Part shown: positions 1 through 6,621 of the stretch, piece after piece
How positions within the stretch are numbered: position 1 is the stretch's first letter
Layout of the letters: every line of letters starts with the position of its first letter
Source: Aquaticitalea lipolytica
GTDB lineage: Bacteria > Bacteroidota > Bacteroidia > Flavobacteriales > Flavobacteriaceae
Assembly: GCF_014641635.1 (NCBI RefSeq)
Contig: NZ_BMIC01000007.1
Coordinates: 1 to 64,000, forward strand
Direction of reading: 5' to 3'
Length of the DNA: 64,000 nt
The notes under the pieces: generated by a model
What the model saw: only the letters and a program-made list of their open reading frames with translations
Told to the model about the DNA's origin: nothing
Databases searched by the model: none
Translations under genes and position numbers: made by a program

Positions 1-96
1 GAGCCATTCATTATTCTTTTTGTTGGTATATTGGTTGGTGTGATACTTATCGCTATGTATTTACCTATGTTTAAGTTGAGTAGTGTTATTGGTTAA
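1..96 (+). CDS. C-terminal end of a PilC/GspF-type inner-membrane protein (cut by window edge)
   Basis: Frame 1 is open from the first base and encodes 31 residues before a TAA at 94-96. They consist of a hydrophobic membrane segment followed by a short tail with the motif YLPMFKLS. A last transmembrane helix followed by Y/LPMF is the usual ending of type II secretion/type IV pilus F-family (PilC/GspF) inner-membrane platform proteins. That reading rests on the tail alone, so the family is an inference. The stop codon directly abuts the stop codon of the convergent minus-strand gene with no spacer. Confidence 0.6.
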   Translation, partial: EPFIILFVGILVGVILIAMYLPMFKLSSVIG

Positions 97-1194
97 TTAT
101 AGTAATTCAACTCTGTTTAATGCTGTAATAGCTGACCTTTTTCTATAGTACTCATTATATTCAAAACACACACGTCCTCTTACAATACCTGCATGAATTT
201 TATGTTTTCTTGAAAATTCTAAAATTACTTCGTCGGTAAACTCTTCATTTAAAGTTATGAAATCACTCCATAGACTTTGTTCTATTAGATTGTTTCTAGC
301 ATAATTATCAGCTTGAAATTCTACAATTTCCGTATTTGAACTATTTATAAAAAATTCCTCATTTCTATATTGTGGTCTGTCGGGATGTGTAAGATGCTCA
401 AAAACGTGACCTAACTCGTGGAATAATGTAAAAGCAAAATTATCAAGACGTTTATACTTTAATGAAAGTACAATTGTGGGGTTATCTCCAGACATAAATG
501 ATTTTCCGTCAACAGGAGTTTGAGGTGGTCGATTTAATGTAAAAAATTTAATCCCAAATTTGTTTAATATTTTTTTTGTCTTAACAATTACATCATCGTT
601 GTCGAAAAAGCATTTTTTTAATTCTTTTAATAGTAATTGTTCGTTTGAACGTTTAAAGCTAGGAACTGTTTCTTGATTCGCTTTGTATTTAGCCATTAAT
701 GACCAAGCAACTACGTTGTATTTGTTTTCAGAGAATTTTGAGGATTTTCTAAAGTAAGTAGGATTGAACTCGCTAACTCTTTTTTCAAGACTTTTGTAAT
801 CTTCTACACCATAAACTTTGAATATTTTATCAATATCATCTGATGTGTTGACTCCAATGTTTTGCTTTTTAAAAAAATTCAATGGAACAATTCCACTCTC
901 TTCAATATCATTCCATTCTTTTATTGATTTTGTTTTTTTAATTACATTTTTATCATTGTGAGCTTGATATAAGTTAAACTTCATTTGTTCCATTAGCCAA
1001 TAATTAGCATTTTCAAATCCTGCTGATTCAAGAGCTATTGCTATATGAACATTAATATTCCTATTGCCTTTTAATATATTGTTGAGTAAAGAATGAGCTA
1101 CGTCAATTCTTGAGGCTAGGTCTCGTTGGCTTAAACTTCTTTCATTCAACATATTGTCAAGGGTAATACCCGGGTGAATGATTTTGTTTCGCAT
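97..1194 (-). CDS. XRE-type HTH regulator fused to an ImmA/IrrE metallopeptidase
   Basis: 365 residues. Residues about 8-45 form a Cro/C1-type helix-turn-helix (SQRDLASRI, then LLNNILKG). Residues about 205-345 form an ImmA/IrrE (COG2856) zinc metallopeptidase with the HELGH motif at 259-263 and a likely third ligand, E292, in EFQADNYA. In related systems the protease cleaves a repressor, as ImmA does to ImmR and IrrE to DdrO. Here both halves are on one chain, as in many HigA-like antitoxin/IrrE proteins. No HigB-type toxin lies next to it. Palindromes overlap its promoter, which suggests autoregulation. Its neighbour across a 560-bp spacer is a ubiquitin-like operon, and protease-plus-repressor pairs are known to control defence operons. 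The link to that operon is inference. Confidence 0.85.
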   Translation of the reverse strand: MRNKIIHPGITLDNMLNERSLSQRDLASRIDVAHSLLNNILKGNRNINVHIAIALESAGFENANYWLMEQMKFNLYQAHNDKNVIKKTKSIKEWNDIEESGIVPLNFFKKQNIGVNTSDDIDKIFKVYGVEDYKSLEKRVSEFNPTYFRKSSKFSENKYNVVAWSLMAKYKANQETVPSFKRSNEQLLLKELKKCFFDNDDVIVKTKKILNKFGIKFFTLNRPPQTPVDGKSFMSGDNPTIVLSLKYKRLDNFAFTLFHELGHVFEHLTHPDRPQYRNEEFFINSSNTEIVEFQADNYARNNLIEQSLWSDFITLNEEFTDEVILEFSRKHKIHAGIVRGRVCFEYNEYYRKRSAITALNRVELL

Positions 1195-1220
1195 AAAAAG
1201 GTTTGGTTTTAAAAAGTGTA

Positions 1221-1250
1221 CAAATATAGTTATTAACTTCTTGTTATCAA
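1221..1250 (-). promoter_or_regulatory. Bacteroidota promoter of the HTH-ImmA/IrrE gene
   Basis: On the minus strand a perfect -7 element TATATTTG (1228 to 1221) lies 19 bp downstream of TTG (1250 to 1248). This matches the Bacteroidota consensus TTG-N19-TAnnTTTG and places the start of transcription about 20 bp before the start codon at 1194. Confidence 0.75.
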
Positions 1251-1300
1251 TAAAATGTTAATAACTTTACACAAATTAGTTGATAAAAGTTAAAAACTTT
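1228..1300. promoter_or_regulatory. Cluster of palindromic operator-like sites
   Basis: AGTTATTAAC (1228-1237) is the exact reverse complement of GTTAATAACT (1257-1266). A further imperfect palindrome, AAAGTT-AAA-AACTTT, lies at 1286-1300. The three related boxes span and flank the core promoter of the HTH-ImmA/IrrE gene, as expected of sites for an autoregulating HTH repressor. Which protein binds them is inferred. Confidence 0.5.
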
Positions 1301-1473
1301 AGATATCACAATAACGCCTCTATAGTTAAATTATTGTATGTTTGTTTTTGAATTAATGAAACAGATTAAACTAAAATAAAGTTTAACAAAAATGTTATCA
1401 CTAAAAAATAACTTAATTGATTTTTTTAGTATATTTGTGAAAGTATAATTTTAAACATCAGCTGACATGAAAT

Positions 1474-1512
1474 AAAAAAATCCAATTTGTTGTTGAAGCA
1501 ACAGATTGGATT
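1474..1512 (-). terminator. Orphan intrinsic terminator on the minus strand
   Basis: Inverted repeat of 14-bp arms (1479-1492 and 1499-1512, one G-T pair) with a 6-nt loop. On the minus strand it is followed by a run of seven T (1480 to 1474). No complete minus-strand gene lies upstream of it in this window. Confidence 0.7.
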
Positions 1513-1710
1513 AAGGTTATTTAGGAATTTTCTTTAGTCTGGTAAACTAATCTTCAAAAGGCTTGTCACCTAATTTGAAGCGTTCCTTATGTTTTATTTT
1601 GTACTACGAAAGTAGCATCTTTTTAGGATTTATACAATTGTTTTAACAAAATATTTTACCTGAGCAGTACATAGCCCATGCTGTTTTAAAGGAAATGGGG
1701 TGTTAAAGAG

Positions 1711-1726
1711 CTATCAATATTGATAG
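1711..1726. promoter_or_regulatory. Perfect 16-bp palindrome upstream of the Ubl operon
   Basis: CTATCAAT-ATTGATAG is a perfect palindrome ending 29 bp before the ATG of the multiubiquitin gene, an operator-like position. Its 8-mer TATCAATA also occurs at 1245-1252 inside the regulator's promoter region. That fits one shared regulator but could be chance in AT-rich DNA. Confidence 0.5.
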
Positions 1727-1755
1727 TATTTATAAAAACAATAAATTTTAAAAAG

Positions 1756-2418
1756 ATGATTTTTATATTTAAAGTTAACAATCAGAAATTCGAGTCCAGC
1801 GAATCAAAAATAACTGGACGTGAAATATTAACTATTGCTAATTTGACTCCTGTAGAGGATTTTGAGTTGCTATATAAAATTAATGAGAAGGGTTTTACGC
1901 CAATTCAACTTGATGAGACAGTTGACCTCAAAACAGCTGGTATTGAAGGCTTCAAGGCAAAACCTTATAGAAAGCTGAAAATAAAAGTTGATAAAAAGCA
2001 ATATGAAGTTGAAGAGTGTTTTATGACTCCTTTAGAAATAATGGAAGTGGCAGGTATTAACTCTGACCGATTCTATCTAAAAGAGATTCGCAAAGGAAAT
2101 TTAGAGGTTTCTTATAAAGAAGATGTAGAACATAAGATAGCTATAACCAAAACATCATGTTTTGTGAGCTGTGAACGTGAAGAGATTAAGTGTGTTATTG
2201 TAAATGCCAGAGAAAAGGCATGGAGCAATGAAAAAATCTCTTTCGATGATGTTGTAAAACTTGCTTATGGAGAAGTTTCCACTAATCCTAATGTGATTTA
2301 TACAATAAATTACAAGCGAGGTGTACCAAGTAAGCCAGAAGGAAGTATGGTTAAAGGTGAAGTGATATATGTTAAAAATAAAATGATTTTCAATGTCACA
2401 CAAACTAATAGATCATAG
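1756..2418 (+). CDS. Multiubiquitin-domain protein with three tandem ubiquitin-like folds
   Basis: 220 residues from the ATG at 1756. A longer reading from TTG at 1720 adds 12 residues that do not belong to the first domain. Three ubiquitin-like repeats can be read, at about 1-68, 69-138 and 140-220. Repeat 1 has TGREILTIANL and repeat 2 has TPLEIMEVAGI. Repeat 3 has FDDVVKLAYG followed by the YTINYKRG...KPEGSM...IFNVT pattern that is diagnostic of the bacterial multiubiquitin family. The protein is the presumed modifier activated by the E1 encoded next. Its C-terminus is TNRS, not Gly-Gly, so a different terminal residue would have to be adenylated or the tail trimmed. It overlaps the E1 gene by 26 bp, which indicates translational coupling. 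The targets are unknown. Confidence 0.85.
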   Translation: MIFIFKVNNQKFESSESKITGREILTIANLTPVEDFELLYKINEKGFTPIQLDETVDLKTAGIEGFKAKPYRKLKIKVDKKQYEVEECFMTPLEIMEVAGINSDRFYLKEIRKGNLEVSYKEDVEHKIAITKTSCFVSCEREEIKCVIVNAREKAWSNEKISFDDVVKLAYGEVSTNPNVIYTINYKRGVPSKPEGSMVKGEVIYVKNKMIFNVTQTNRS

Positions 2419-3571
2419 TCCAGATGTCAAAAAACTTCGTGACAATGGTTACGAAGTAGAAGTAATTGGAAATTACTTATTGATGCATAGTGTTCCTTAT
2501 TTGAGCGCTAATAAAGAAGTAGTAAAAGGCACGTTGGTTAGCAACGTGTCTATTGCTAACAATCAAGTTACAAAGCCTAATACACATGTAATTCATTTTG
2601 CAGGTGAATTTCCTTGTAATATTGATGGAACTATAATTCGTCAGTTACAGCATTCGAGTCGAACTACGAATTTAACTGATAAGATTGTTGTAAACCATTC
2701 ATTTTCAAATAAACCTGCAAATGGTTATCAGAATTACTATGATAAAATGGTGCAGTATGCTGAAATTATTTCAGCACCTGCCAGAAATATTGACCCTAGT
2801 GTTACTGCTCGAACATATAAAGTTATTGAGTCATTGGATGAGGAGTCAGTGTTAAATTATAGTGATACAAATTCTTCAAAAGCTGAAATTGAAGCTATTA
2901 ACCAGAAGCTGTCAGGGCTTAAAATTGGCATTATAGGTCTTGGAGGTACAGGTTCTTACATATTAGATTTCATAGCAAAAACTTATGTAGGCGAAATACA
3001 CTTGTATGATGGTGATAAGTTTTTACAACATAATGCTTTTAGAGCACCTAGTGCACCTTCGTTGGAAGAACTCAATGAATCCGTTTTAAAGGTAGATTAT
3101 CTTTACAATATTTATTCTAAAATGCACAAGCATATTATAACTCATGGTTTGTTTATAAATGAATCAAATGTAGGTATGCTTAAAGATTTGGATTTTGTAT
3201 TTGTCTGTATTGACAAAAGTGAAATCAAAGAATTAATATTTAAAAAACTGGAAGATAAAGGGGTCGAATTTATCGATACAGGAATTGGAGTGGAACGAGT
3301 TGATGATTCCTTAATAGGAATGATTAGGACTACTACGAGTACTAAAAATAAAAGAGACCATGTTTGGAATGGATGTATTTCATTTGCTGATGAAGATAAT
3401 GAAGAATATGCTTCCAATATCCAAATTGCTCCTTTGAACTGTTTAAATGCAGCTTTTGCTGTAATTAAGTTTTATAAGCGTTATGGTGTTTTAAATGACC
3501 TTGAAAATGAGCATCACAGCACTTATTCAATTAACGTTAATCAATTAGTAAGTGATGAGATTTCAGCATAA
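2393..3571 (+). CDS. ThiF/E1-like Ubl-activating enzyme with N-terminal extension domain
   Basis: 392 residues. The C-terminal part (about 170-392) is a ThiF/MoeB/E1 adenylyltransferase. It has the nucleotide-binding loop GLGGTGS (182-188), the D206/D208...N214...R217 set that contacts ATP, and VCID at 271-274. It lacks the paired CxxC zinc sites of MoeB. The first 150 residues form a separate domain (HFAGEFPC around 69-75, Cys75) of the DUF6791 type that precedes ThiF in bacterial multiubiquitin operons. Whether this domain supplies an E2-like function is open. Only four cysteines are present (75, 272, 328, 350), which limits the possible thioester sites. The gene starts inside the multiubiquitin gene and ends inside the DUF6527 gene. 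Confidence 0.85.
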   Translation: MSHKLIDHSPDVKKLRDNGYEVEVIGNYLLMHSVPYLSANKEVVKGTLVSNVSIANNQVTKPNTHVIHFAGEFPCNIDGTIIRQLQHSSRTTNLTDKIVVNHSFSNKPANGYQNYYDKMVQYAEIISAPARNIDPSVTARTYKVIESLDEESVLNYSDTNSSKAEIEAINQKLSGLKIGIIGLGGTGSYILDFIAKTYVGEIHLYDGDKFLQHNAFRAPSAPSLEELNESVLKVDYLYNIYSKMHKHIITHGLFINESNVGMLKDLDFVFVCIDKSEIKELIFKKLEDKGVEFIDTGIGVERVDDSLIGMIRTTTSTKNKRDHVWNGCISFADEDNEEYASNIQIAPLNCLNAAFAVIKFYKRYGVLNDLENEHHSTYSINVNQLVSDEISA

Positions 3572-4028
3572 GTTCGTTGACTTTATACCAGATATAATTG
3601 AAGAAGGTATTCTGTACATTTCTTTAGATTATGGTACTGTGATTCATAAATGTGCCTGTGGTTGTGGAAGTGAAGTTAATACGCCTTTAACTCCTACAGG
3701 ATGGAAAATGATTTATAATGGAGAGGCAATCAGTTTAAAACCATCGGTTGGTAACTGGAGTTTTGATTGTAAATCTCATTATTGGATTACTAACAACGAG
3801 GTTGAATGGTCATTAAAATGGTCTGACGAAACTATACGTGAAGTTAGAGCAGTTGAAGATTCTGAAAGAGAGGAGTATTATAAGAATAAAGACTCTCAAA
3901 ATTTAGAGGATGGTATAAGAGATTTTGTTGAATTGCCTAACCCTGAACCAAAAAAGAAGAGTTGGTTTCAAAAGCTAATTTTAAGGAAAAAAAGCATTAG
4001 TATTCTTATCATTCAAATATTCAAATAG
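3555..4028 (+). CDS. DUF6527 family protein of the Ubl operon, putative Ubl peptidase
   Basis: 157 residues from the ATG at 3555; a GTG just before it is possible. A cysteine cluster CACGCG (33-38) and CKSH (72-75) look like a zinc site. They bracket the family signature TPLTPTGW...SLKPSVGNWSF, typical of DUF6527. This family occurs next to multiubiquitin and E1 genes. As I recall, it has been proposed to be a peptidase that processes or removes the Ubl, a role not visible from sequence alone. After about residue 118 a basic, then hydrophobic tail follows (KKKSWFQKLIL), which might hold the protein at the membrane. The 17-bp overlap with the E1 gene shows it is the third gene of one operon. 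No E2, E3 or JAB gene follows. Confidence 0.8.
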   Translation: MRFQHKFVDFIPDIIEEGILYISLDYGTVIHKCACGCGSEVNTPLTPTGWKMIYNGEAISLKPSVGNWSFDCKSHYWITNNEVEWSLKWSDETIREVRAVEDSEREEYYKNKDSQNLEDGIRDFVELPNPEPKKKSWFQKLILRKKSISILIIQIFK

Positions 4029-4068
4029 TTTTATTGTTTGGTTCGAGAATAAGTCAATGTTGTGTACT

Positions 4069-4102
4069 AAAGCCTTTATCTGAAAAGATAGAGGCTTTTT
4101 TT
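4069..4102. terminator. Bidirectional terminator between the Ubl operon and waaA
   Basis: 12-bp arms (4069-4080 and 4087-4098, one G-T pair) with a 6-nt loop. A T run follows on the plus strand and an A run precedes it on the left. It lies between the convergent DUF6527 and waaA genes. Confidence 0.85.
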
Positions 4103-5333
4103 ATTTTAAATAGTTTGTGATTTTTTGAATTGCACCTTTATTTAAATCGATAAACGCTTTATTTAAGCTACCCATTTGATTTCGTTTTGATGCGTTTTCA
4201 ATAATTGAAGTTAATTCAGAATTTAATTCGTCTTCATTTTTTATAGATTTTAATCCTCCAAAATCTATCATTTGTTGAGCCTCAGGAAATTTGGAATGGT
4301 TTTTTCCAATAATTATTGGAACTCCAAATACTGCTGGTTCTAATATATTATGAAGTCCAGTAGTTCCCATCGCTCCACCAACATAAGCAATATCTGCGTA
4401 GCTATATATCTTACTTAAAATACCAATTGTATCAATAATAAATACAGAATAATCCGAAAGGTTTTGACTTTCTTTTTCAGTAAATAAAACAGTTTTTACG
4501 TTAAGTTTTGAGGTTAAATTTTGAATTTGATTCTGTTTTATATTGTGAGGCGCAATAATGTATTTAATTTCTTTTGAGTCGTTAGAATTTATATAATTTA
4601 CTAATAACTCTTCATCTTCAGGCCAAGAACTACCAACAACAACACATAGTTTGTCTTGTTTAAACTCTTCAATAAAGGTAAGTTTATTATCTATTTTTAA
4701 CTGATTACTAACTCTATCAAAACGAGTGTCACCAGCAACAGTGACATTATTAAAATTAATTGATTCTAATAGTTTCTTTGAATCTTCATTTTGAACAAAA
4801 ATATGTTCAAAAGCTGAAAGTGCATTTCGCATCATCGATCCTAAAGGTTTAAAATACGATTGGTTATTTCTAAATAATGCTGAAATTAAAATAGCACGTA
4901 AATTTCTCTTTTTTAGCTCTATGAGATAATTTGGCCAGATATCGTACTTAACAAAAATGGTGAGTTCTGGATGTACAATATTTAAAAAACGTTTTGCATT
5001 AACTTTAGTGTCCATTGGCAAGTAAACTACTATATCAGCTACATCTGTATTTTTACGAATTTCGTATCCAGAAGGCGAGAAAAATGTCAACACTATTTTG
5101 TGTAATGGGTATTTTTCTCTTAAAACTTTAAACACAGGAAGTCCTTGTTCGTATTCTCCTAATGAGGCACAATGAAACCAAAATGTTTTATCATTTTTAG
5201 ATATTGAGGTTTCAAGAATATTAAAAGTTTGAGCACGACCATCAACACCAAGTTTAAGTTTATGACTAAATAGTGCAATGATTTTCAGGTGAAAATCGGC
5301 TATATAAACTCCTATATTGTAAATTAACTTCAA
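4101..5333 (-). CDS. waaA: 3-deoxy-D-manno-octulosonic acid (Kdo) transferase
   Basis: 410 residues, the usual WaaA/KdtA length. It is a GT-B glycosyltransferase of the inner membrane that adds Kdo from CMP-Kdo to lipid A precursor. An N-terminal membrane-associated segment (about 5-25) is followed by the acceptor half, with WFHCASLGEYEQG near residue 52. The donor half has GSSWPEDEELL and the late motif HNILEPAVFGVPIIIG...FPEA typical of WaaA. The start codon appears to be TTG at 5331-5333. The frame closes upstream without an ATG, and the resulting N-terminus (MKLIYNIGVY) fits the family. A terminator separates it from the Ubl operon. Confidence 0.92.
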   Translation of the reverse strand: MKLIYNIGVYIADFHLKIIALFSHKLKLGVDGRAQTFNILETSISKNDKTFWFHCASLGEYEQGLPVFKVLREKYPLHKIVLTFFSPSGYEIRKNTDVADIVVYLPMDTKVNAKRFLNIVHPELTIFVKYDIWPNYLIELKKRNLRAILISALFRNNQSYFKPLGSMMRNALSAFEHIFVQNEDSKKLLESINFNNVTVAGDTRFDRVSNQLKIDNKLTFIEEFKQDKLCVVVGSSWPEDEELLVNYINSNDSKEIKYIIAPHNIKQNQIQNLTSKLNVKTVLFTEKESQNLSDYSVFIIDTIGILSKIYSYADIAYVGGAMGTTGLHNILEPAVFGVPIIIGKNHSKFPEAQQMIDFGGLKSIKNEDELNSELTSIIENASKRNQMGSLNKAFIDLNKGAIQKITNYLK

Positions 5334-5460
5334 AAGATTTTGTTTGTGCTAAAATACATTACTTTATCATATTTTCATTGGTTCACTATACTGAATTTTG
5401 TAATTTCGCTATTCAGCAAAACCAATTAGGGTTGACGCTTAAACAACACATTTATTTCAA

Positions 5461-6621
5461 ATGAGAAAAATACAAATGGTCGACCTAAAAGGTCAGTACA
5501 CAAAAATTAAAGACGTTGTTGATTCTTCAATTGCCGAAGTGCTTGACAATACTGCATATATAAATGGACCTAAAGTTCATGAATTTCAAAAAAACTTAGA
5601 AGCATATTTAAACGTAAAGCATGCAATACCTTGTGCTAATGGTACAGATGCATTGCAAATTGCAATGATGGGATTAGATTTAAAACCAGGTGATGAGGTA
5701 ATTACTGCCGATTTTACATTTGCAGCTACTGTAGAGGTTATTGCATTATTGCAACTAACGCCTGTTCTTGTTGATGTTGATCCAAAGAGTTTTAATATAG
5801 ATATAGATGCTATTAAAAAAGCAATTACTCCAAAAACAAAAGCTATAGTTCCTGTTCATTTATTTGGGCAGTGTGCTAATATGGAGGCTATAATGGAAAT
5901 AGCTAAAGAACATAATATTTATGTGATTGAAGATAATGCACAAGCAATTGGTGCAAATTACACGTATAGTAATGGTAAAAAAGCTAAAGCAGGAACAATT
6001 GGTCATGTTGCTTCAACATCTTTTTTCCCGTCTAAAAATTTAGGATGTTATGGTGATGGTGGAGCAATTTTTACAAATGATGATGATCTAGCACATAAAA
6101 TTAGAGGTATTGTAAATCACGGAATGTATGAGCGTTATCATCATGATGTAGTTGGAGTAAACTCAAGATTAGATTCAATACAAGCTGCAGTTTTAGATGC
6201 AAAACTACCTCATTTAGATGCATATAATAAAGCAAGACAAAAGGCTGCAAAAAAATATAATGATGCATTTAAAGTGCATAAAAATATTATCACACCTTCA
6301 ATGAATTCTAATTGTAATGGTATTTGTGAATCTTGTGATTGCCATGTTTTTCATCAATATACTTTAAAAATTAAAGATACAAATCGTGATGCTTTAGTAA
6401 AGCATTTAAATGAAAATGGTATTCCTTGTGGAGTATATTATCCAATTCCGTTGCATTTACAAAAGGCTTATAAAGATTCAAGATATAAAGAAGAAGATTT
6501 TACTGTTACTAATCAGCTTGTAAAAGAAGTTATTTCTCTTCCTATGCATACTGAATTAGATGATGAGCAAATTGATTTTATAACATCAACAGTTATTAAT
6601 TTTGTAAATTCTCATTCTTAA
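5461..6621 (+). CDS. DegT/DnrJ/EryC1/StrS family PLP-dependent sugar aminotransferase
   Basis: 386 residues with the fold-type I sugar aminotransferase pattern. These are NGPKV near the start, CANGTDAL (58-65), EDNAQA with D158, and the PLP lysine K192 in FFPSKNLGCYGDGGA. Such enzymes aminate nucleotide keto-sugars for surface polysaccharides, and the next gene, galE, begins on the base after its stop codon. A cysteine cluster, C285-x3-C289-x2-C292-x-C294 followed by HxxH, is inserted just before the HQYTLKI active-site strand. This is unusual for the wider family and might bind metal. The exact sugar substrate cannot be told. Confidence 0.88.
   Translation: MRKIQMVDLKGQYTKIKDVVDSSIAEVLDNTAYINGPKVHEFQKNLEAYLNVKHAIPCANGTDALQIAMMGLDLKPGDEVITADFTFAATVEVIALLQLTPVLVDVDPKSFNIDIDAIKKAITPKTKAIVPVHLFGQCANMEAIMEIAKEHNIYVIEDNAQAIGANYTYSNGKKAKAGTIGHVASTSFFPSKNLGCYGDGGAIFTNDDDLAHKIRGIVNHGMYERYHHDVVGVNSRLDSIQAAVLDAKLPHLDAYNKARQKAAKKYNDAFKVHKNIITPSMNSNCNGICESCDCHVFHQYTLKIKDTNRDALVKHLNENGIPCGVYYPIPLHLQKAYKDSRYKEEDFTVTNQLVKEVISLPMHTELDDEQIDFITSTVINFVNSHS

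Larger units (their letters stand above)
1195..1755. other. 560-bp spacer between the regulator and the Ubl operon
   Basis: No convincing gene lies in this stretch. It contains the regulator's promoter and palindromes (1221-1300). A TATATTTG box on the plus strand (1430-1437) has no well-placed TTG and no gene behind it. A strong minus-strand terminator lies at 1474-1512. A perfect 16-bp palindrome lies at 1711-1726. On the minus strand an 18-codon open stretch without a start codon (1547-1603), ending in DKPFED and a stop, sits just before the terminator. It may be the relic of a lost gene, but it is too short to identify. Confidence 0.5.

Noticed and set aside
97-1194. HigBA-type toxin-antitoxin pair
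   Set aside because: The protein has an antitoxin-like HTH, but no small toxin gene is adjacent on either side.
1640-1705. Plus-strand fragment ending in HAVLKEMGC before the Ubl genes
   Set aside because: Only about 19 codons without a start codon. No family recognised; probably chance.
1720-1755. TTG start for the multiubiquitin gene
   Set aside because: It would lie inside the 16-bp palindrome and add 12 residues ahead of the first Ubl strand; the ATG at 1756 fits the fold.
2155-2403. Minus-strand open frame opposite the multiubiquitin gene
   Set aside because: Antisense to a well-supported domain and without recognisable features.
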